Of a stretch of 64,000 nucleotides of DNA, positions 58,576-64,000 are shown piece by piece. Made by a program: the position numbers and the translations under genes. Numbering within the stretch: the first letter of the stretch is position 1; every line of letters begins with the position of its first letter. Location: positions 20,118,082 to 20,182,081 of the forward strand of contig NC_067207.1 of NCBI RefSeq assembly GCF_026262505.1, in the 5' to 3' direction. The stretch comes from Trichomonas vaginalis G3. Taxonomy: Eukaryota > Parabasalia > Trichomonadida > Trichomonadidae. Under the pieces are notes generated by a model. That model had not been told where the DNA came from. It saw only the letters and a program-made list of their open reading frames with translations, and did no database searches.

Positions 58576-61500
58576 TCAGAACTTAAGCTTTCTTATAAAT
58601 GAAGTCTTAGTCTGAATAGAAAAGTTAAACTTCTCTTCAAATGCAGGTGTAGCAGACTTACATAAGTCAAATCCAATCTCTTGGCCGTCATAAAGTGCTT
58701 TGTAAAGTTTCATTAAACTGAACTCAGAGTTTTTGTCATATGTTCCAACAGGTATGTGAATGTTCTTATCTTCATTGTAATAGTATTGTATAGCTTCAGG
58801 AAACATTTCATTTGCTGTTAAAGCAAGGACGTCTTGTTTGACACCTTTGCAACGTGCATGGAATGCAACTTCATTTAAATCGTTAGTGAGTAAGTCTATG
58901 TAGGTCTTCTTTCCACAAAATATTGACTTGTATGCTAAACTTTGTTTTCCAGGTGTTATTTCTGCGAAGTCAGAATGAAATTGACCAAGGTTCTTTCCTA
59001 TAAGTTCGCGACCATATCTCTTCTTAAACTCTGCTGCAAGCTTTGGAATGTCTTCATTATATAAGTGCATACTGTCGGTATCCTGATAGGCTATATACAA
59101 GCCCATATCCTCTGCAGTACAGAATACTTCGGTCATAATACGTTTTGACATTGACAGAATGTTAACACCAAGTGGACAGAAGTTAAAGTGTCTGCAAATG
59201 CTTTTCGTTAGCTTGAAAATAGTTTTATCTGAACCATCCAAACCTTCGAACTTCACTATATGGTTGTAGTTTCTGATGGCATATCTTATAGCATCTTTGT
59301 CATCTACTATGGTTATTTTTGACTCAATAGGTGATAGAATGGTTTTGCCATAAATACTGTTCAGAATGAGCTTTATATTTTCTTGCAAAGGATTTCCTTC
59401 TTTCTTATACTTTAACCTTAACTCAAACAACTTCTTTACTTCATCTCTTATTCTAATATCTCTGTTTCCATCGTAATAGTATCCTTGCAACACTTCACAT
59501 TTGACACCTTGATATTTTATGAGGTCTTGTAATGTTATATGGTCAACATACATTAAACAGCAAGTGTTTGAACTTCTGGGAACGTTAAGTTCTGGATTTA
59601 GTTCAGGGTCACAAACTATTAAAGGAAAGTGTCTATGTATGCCAATCTCTTTTATCTTAATGAGAACAAAGAAGCCAGACATAAACTTTTCACCAATGGG
59701 TTCCTTTTGGTCGTCATCGAATAAATGTCTCATGAGATACTCTGTGCTTAACATTTCTTTCTTCATAACCTTTGGAATACCTTCTAAAGTATAAAGTCTT
59801 GCTATAGCTGATGGATATAATGAAACAGCGTCGAAATCAGCAATGAGTTTCTTTTCGTTCTTTTGTTTAATGTTATCTGACAACATACATCTTCCACCTT
59901 GAATACATCTCGAAATAAATTCTCTTGGTTTATTTGAGAGGTCATAAAGATTTCCATTCGGGAAGTATACTCTGTTCTCGAAAAGTTTGTTAGCAATTGA
60001 ACAAATGCTAACGGAATCATAAACGTTTAAATCAAACTCTTTCAATAAGTCATTTCTGAACTTTACAAAACCTTCTCTTAAAATTCTTACGTCCTATTTG
60101 CAATAGAATGTACTATACTTTTCTAAGTCGAAATGGTTTTCATCTATTCTGCAGTTTTCGATTAAATCTATGTTTTTCATGAATGTATCCGCATCCTGGA
60201 TAAACTTACACGCTTCAGAAATGACACCAGTTTTGTTATCATTCATGAGCAAAGTACTGCTGTAGTAGTTATATGGAAATACTTCTTTCGGTCCTGTTTG
60301 TAAGTTAAACATAGCAGGAAATAGTTTAAGCTTCTTATTTATAACACTGTAAGAGTCTTTTATAATAATTGCCTGTCCTTTATATAAGCCAGTTATTTGC
60401 ATTGTTCGTGAACCTTTAATGATGGGAGTTCCTTTCACTTTTGTCATGTGTCTTAAGATGAAGTTTATGTCATAACTGAGGTTATGGAAATATATTAAAC
60501 TCTTGTCAGGAAGTCGCTCCAAAAATTCTGTTGCACAGTTTTGACCCCATATGCTTTCACTCACTGAACCATCTTCACTGTCATAACATATGTTAAAAGC
60601 TTTATGAAAGCCATCGGTACTGCACTCAAAGTCAGCAAAGAAAACGTGCTCAGGAATGAACTTGCACTTATTTTTATTTACTTCTTTTGACTCGGCTTTC
60701 TTCTTCAGTTGTACACAATACTTTGGAGCATATGTCAAATCTTTAAATGGTGCAAGGTTCTGTTTATATAAGTCAGTCGTATATGTGAAAAGTTCTCCAT
60801 AAGAAATAGGTTCGAAATATTTGCACTCCCACAATGTTTTCATAACATCCCATAACGGTGTTGTTCTATCATAACGAACTACATATTTATCTTCTCTCTT
60901 TGTATAAATCTTCATCTGTTTCTCAATGTTCATTCCACCACAAGCTTTGAGAATTTCTTTATAGTTTCGAATGAAATATGTTGTCATTGGTAATCTTTCG
61001 TTTAGCATGTAGTGGTCTTCAACAAGAAGTAAGTCAATAGTTCTAACAGTTTCGCATTCTTTTGGTATATCTCTTTATTTCATTATGTCTTGAGTCATTG
61101 AAATAACCAATGGTAACATTAAATGCTATACCTGTTGCGTCAGAAATTTCTTGTACTTTACTTTGAGGAAAGTCTCTAACACGAATGACTTCTCTCATGT
61201 GGTCAATAGTTTCTTCATTACTCCAGCCTGAATGCAAGCATAAACGAAACAATTGTCCTGTCATAAGTGTTGCAGTTCTTTTGTTCAGTTCATTGAAGAT
61301 TTGGTAGCGTTCAAGATTTATAGGTAATGTGCAAAGATACTTCCAGAACTGACCGCTTCTCTTCTTATAAAACTTCTTTTCACCATTATCTTTCCAAAAG
61401 CTTTCTATAAGTGCTGGGTTTCCTGTTTGCTTAAGAGCTTCCAAAATGGCTTTCTGGTCATTTGTCAGTGTGCTTTCATCTCTATATGGTCTCTTTTTTG

Positions 61501-62350
61501 GTTTGCCTTTCTTTACATCTGACATCGTTAAGCCTTCATATTCTGTTAAATCATACATCTTTATTTCAGTAAGATTCTTTATGTTTGTCAAGAAGAAGTC
61601 ATAGTGCATTTCAACAATACCTGCAGCATTTGCTTCTATCTCTGATATAAAGTTCTCCTTCAAGAGCTGATGTAGTAATGTTCCAATATTATTGAGGTTT
61701 AACGTAGAACATTCATACTTTCCACCAAGTTTATAACATACCATCCATCTCTGTTGTGAGTTTATTTTAATTTTCTCTAAGAGTCTCATGAAAACCTTAC
61801 CGAAATGTTTGTGTAAGTAGTCTCTGTTTGGTTCATCTAAAGCTTCGATGTTAAAGTCAATGAGTCTATTGCCTGACTTCACATTTCTCTTCCTATTCTC
61901 TTCATCTTTCTTTAACCATCTCTCACCTTCTTTTGGTTTGTCGTCAATGGAACGAATGACATCGTTAGCTTTGCGAACTTGTTCTATAGCACTTTTAAAC
62001 ATCTCTCTTCTCTGTTGTTTCAGTGTGTCGTCTCTCTTTCTTGTTTCACCAACGTTTGCATTTGTTATGTCAAACATTTCTCTTCTTACTTCATGTGGTA
62101 CTGAACGTCTATGATATAAGTCAATAGCAACGTCATTTAAAGGAAATGCTCTTGCATGGACTTCGTCCTCGCCGCGTTGCGGCTTTATGAACTCATGAAT
62201 TCTATCATAAGTTATTTCACCATTGTAGTCATTGAGGATGTCAACGAGTGCTTTTTTGTTTGTTGCGTAATGTTTTGCTACTTCTATGTTAGCTTCTGTT
62301 AGAAGTTGTTTTATTTCCGAGTGTTCTAACTTAGACAACTTCCGATACAT
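58576..62350 (-). pseudogene. E3 part: protein-primed family B DNA polymerase, broken
   Basis: Replication polymerase of the element. From the N-terminal side: a long helical region (start MYRKLSKLEHSEIKQLL), exonuclease motifs (FADFECSTDG, then FHNLSYDINFIL), polymerase motif A (DFDAVSLYPSAIARL), motif B (KLILNSIYGKT) and motif C (AYQDTDSMHLY). The overall span would suit about 1250 residues, as in other Polintons. A double palindrome lies inside it at 62158-62183. Broken, about two breaks. The catalytic motifs match the canonical family better than those of E2. Confidence 0.85.
62158..62183. repeat. GC-rich double hairpin inside the E3 polymerase gene
   Basis: GGAC-TTC-GTCC, then TC, then GCCGC-GTT-GCGGC. 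It is in frame in the N-terminal region of the polymerase (peptide PQRGEDEVHA). The two changes in the first stem, relative to the other copies, compensate each other (GGAC/GTCC versus GGGC/GCCC). Confidence 0.85.
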
Positions 62351-62439
62351 CTTTAGTAGGAAATAAAAAAAATTCTTAGAAAAAAATTAGCTTAGATTTT
62401 TTAAGGTTAGTTTTAAAATATTTCAAACTTTTTATTTTA

Positions 62440-62913
62440 ATGAAACACATGCAAGATTGCAAGTTCTTTTCATACAATGCTCTCGCTAATGCCATCAAGA
62501 ATGAGTTCAATGGTGCTTCAAATGTTAATGTTATCTTTAACAAGAAGTTTGTGAAAGAATCTAAGTTTGGTCAGTATGTCAGACCATTAGCTATCGTCAT
62601 TGACCGCAAACGTTATACTTCACAAGAGTTAGCAGTAGTTTTGAAACAAAAGGGTTTCTTCGTGAATGTCAAAGATACACACTATACTATCATAAAGAAC
62701 TCTAACGTTGAATTTTTCAGCATTGCTATGAATCTTTCCGAATAGAAAGAATATAAGAAGGGTGAAACAAATGTGAAATATTATCCTTCATCTCTGAAAA
62801 CAATAACGAACAAAGATGTTATACAAAAGTTCTTACCAAAGGTTGAAGAAGCTTCTATTGACATTGACGAAGGAAGTGAAATGGTTGAAGAAATTGACCC
62901 TGACGTCATTTAA
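62440..62913 (+). pseudogene. E3 part: hypothetical protein, about 155 aa, broken
   Basis: Begins MKHMQDCKFFSYNALANAIK after CTTTTTATTTTA and is divergent from the polymerase. Later peptides end in an acidic stretch (EEASIDIDEGSEMVEEIDPD). The acidic end and neighbouring polymerase hint at a replication accessory protein, but no family was recognised. Broken, about one break. Confidence 0.5.
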
Positions 62914-62931
62914 GCAAAAATATATTTTTGG

Positions 62932-63147
62932 TTAGTCTTCATATCGATATTTTACAACAATTCCCCAATGTATAAACTTTTCATACGCTTTTTCATAAGC
63001 TTTATATACCTTCAGAAATTTTGCATAATCTTTAGAAGCATTTAGATATTGTTTAAATGTTTTGTATGTCTTCAGAAATTTTGCATAATCTTTTACATGT
63101 TGTTCGTTCTCTTCTTCTGTCATGAGTTCCGAATATTCTAAATTCAT
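62932..63147 (-). CDS. E3 part: small protein with duplicated KDYAKFLK motif, 71 aa
   Basis: Begins MNLEYSELMTEEENEQHVKD. The segment KDYAKFLKTYKTF recurs as KDYAKFLKVYKAY twenty residues later, a short internal duplication. It is rich in aromatic and lysine residues. The upstream sequence reads TTTTATCTCATATGAAAGAAC, close to the regulator-class promoter. Function unknown. Confidence 0.5.
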   Translation of the reverse strand: MNLEYSELMTEEENEQHVKDYAKFLKTYKTFKQYLNASKDYAKFLKVYKAYEKAYEKFIHWGIVVKYRYED

Positions 63148-63204
63148 GTTCTTTCATATGAGATAAAATTTTATAAAAAAAATAAAATTAGCGTAGATTT
63201 TTGT

Positions 63205-63969
63205 TCATTCTTCCTCTTTGAAGTTATCGAAATATTCTGTTATTTTTTCCTTCAGTAATGTTAAGTCTTCTTTGAATGTAAGTATTGTACAACCTTTGAT
63301 GTCATAGTGTGTTTGAGGAAGAGTATTTTTGACAATTTCCTTTATTTGCTCATTCGGTGTCATTGAAATCGGTAAGTTTTCACGATAGAACCAGTTTCTG
63401 TCAGATTTATATATCTTAGCTAAGTCATAAAAGCTCTTGTTGTTTCTTCTCACTAAATGCAACATAACCATATCTCTGTCTTCTTCTTTCTCCAACTCTT
63501 CAGTATATATCATATACTTATAACTCTTTTCCTTTCCTTTTGGTACTGAACGCGGTATTCTTTTCTGTATGCTTTTGTCTTCTTTCATCATATCTTCTCT
63601 CTACTTTGTACAAAGTTCGTCAAGTAGCATAAGTATGTAGATTGCATAACGAGGTGAAGTCCACATTGCTATTGAACTAACTAGGAACTTATGAACATAT
63701 ATACCTTTTAGAAATGATGGTAAGTTTTGTCTGTCTTGGTACATCTTTTTAAGTTCTACATGTTCAAACTCACTGAGGAGTTCATGAGTGCTATTTAATT
63801 CAAACCATTCATTTGGTGTTTTATTCTCTGGAGCAAAACATGCTGTCAAAATACTTTGCATTTGGTACATGTCATCTTTGACTGAACGAATGAGTCTCAA
63901 TTGTTTGTTATACTGTATGTATTCATATTCTTCATTAATGGCTTCATGAACGATAACTGATGTTGTCAT
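63205..63969 (-). pseudogene. E3 part: KilA-N/DUF3627-type regulator, broken
   Basis: Homologue of the E2 gene at 21891-22718. It shares IVHEAINEEYE, QLRLIRSVKDDMYQMQSIL, a YVHKFLV..IAMW.SPRYA block, RIPRSVPKGKEKSYKYMIY and RRNNKSFYDLAKIYK. A DNA-binding regulator of virus-like elements. The start at 63969 is set by TTTTTATCTTGTATGTAAGAACAGCA directly before it (listed here in two parts: TTTTTATCTTG and TATGTAAGAACAGCA). Broken, about one break. Confidence 0.75.
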
Positions 63970-63996
63970 TGCTGTTCTTACATACAAGATAAAAAT
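63970..63996 (-). promoter_or_regulatory. Regulator-class promoter signature in E3
   Basis: Read on the minus strand, TTTTTAT is followed by GTATGTAAGAACAGC right up to the start codon. This matches the E2 sequences before 18771, 19736 and 21191, although E2 and E3 differ strongly elsewhere. Confidence 0.6.
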
Positions 63997-64000
63997 TTTG

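Larger units (their letters stand above)
53871..64000. mobile_element. E3: left part of a second Polinton lineage
   Basis: A third element starting at about 53871 and running out of the window. Parts seen are several small virion-type genes, a major capsid candidate, a minor capsid candidate, the protein-primed DNA polymerase and a KilA-N regulator. The capsid and polymerase are only distantly related to those of E2, while the regulator is close. The visible part is broken in about five places, fewer than E1 or E2 per length, so it looks fairly young. The exact left boundary is uncertain because the right end is not visible. Confidence 0.85.

Overview
The window looks like nuclear DNA of a trichomonad, most likely Trichomonas vaginalis. 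It is AT-rich, its genes lack introns, it carries two near-identical mariner copies of the Tvmar1 type, and it has very large ankyrin-repeat and cysteine-rich surface-protein genes. About 42 kb of the 64 kb belongs to three Polinton/Maverick elements (here E1, E2, E3), read as fossils that carry capsid-type, replication and integration parts. No database search was possible, so names rest on motifs and on comparison of copies within the window.

Layout. 1-7186 is the right end of E1, a degenerate close relative of E2. 7187-8592 is host sequence holding a polymorphic-membrane-protein-like gene cut by E1. 8599-33387 is E2, a full-length 24.8 kb element with 24-nt A/T tracts, 38-nt inverted termini and an apparent 6-bp target duplication (TATTTA). 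Its left half carries an adenine methyltransferase, two minor-capsid-like paralogues, a phage-type collar fibre, a retroviral-type integrase and a protein-primed polymerase. Its middle (17.9-23.2 kb) is an accessory zone of KilA-N/T5orf172 regulators, hairpin modules, minisatellites and a tRNA-like gene. Its right half carries the packaging ATPase, SF3 helicase, major capsid and a large coiled-coil protein.

33394-53354 is host sequence: a glycine-rich/cysteine-repeat secreted protein, an 1824-residue ankyrin protein, a broken ankyrin gene, minisatellites, two mariners in opposite orientation and a FYR-domain/Mutator-type transposase gene. 53485-53868 is a 52/53-bp satellite. From about 53871 to the window end lies E3, a different Polinton lineage with its own capsid genes and polymerase but a regulator closely matching one of E2.

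The most unusual signals are not genes. (1) Nested hairpin modules have a repeat unit uniform within each element but different between elements. (2) About 30-bp GC-rich double palindromes are scattered through E3, two of them inside genes. (3) Similar 24-bp hairpins lie in coding sequence at about the same place in two KilA-N genes. (4) Element genes share a T-rich start-proximal promoter signature with a distinct subclass for regulators. (5) A polymerase-III-type tRNA-like unit and a perfect 36-nt inverted repeat enclosing a minisatellite sit in the E2 accessory zone.
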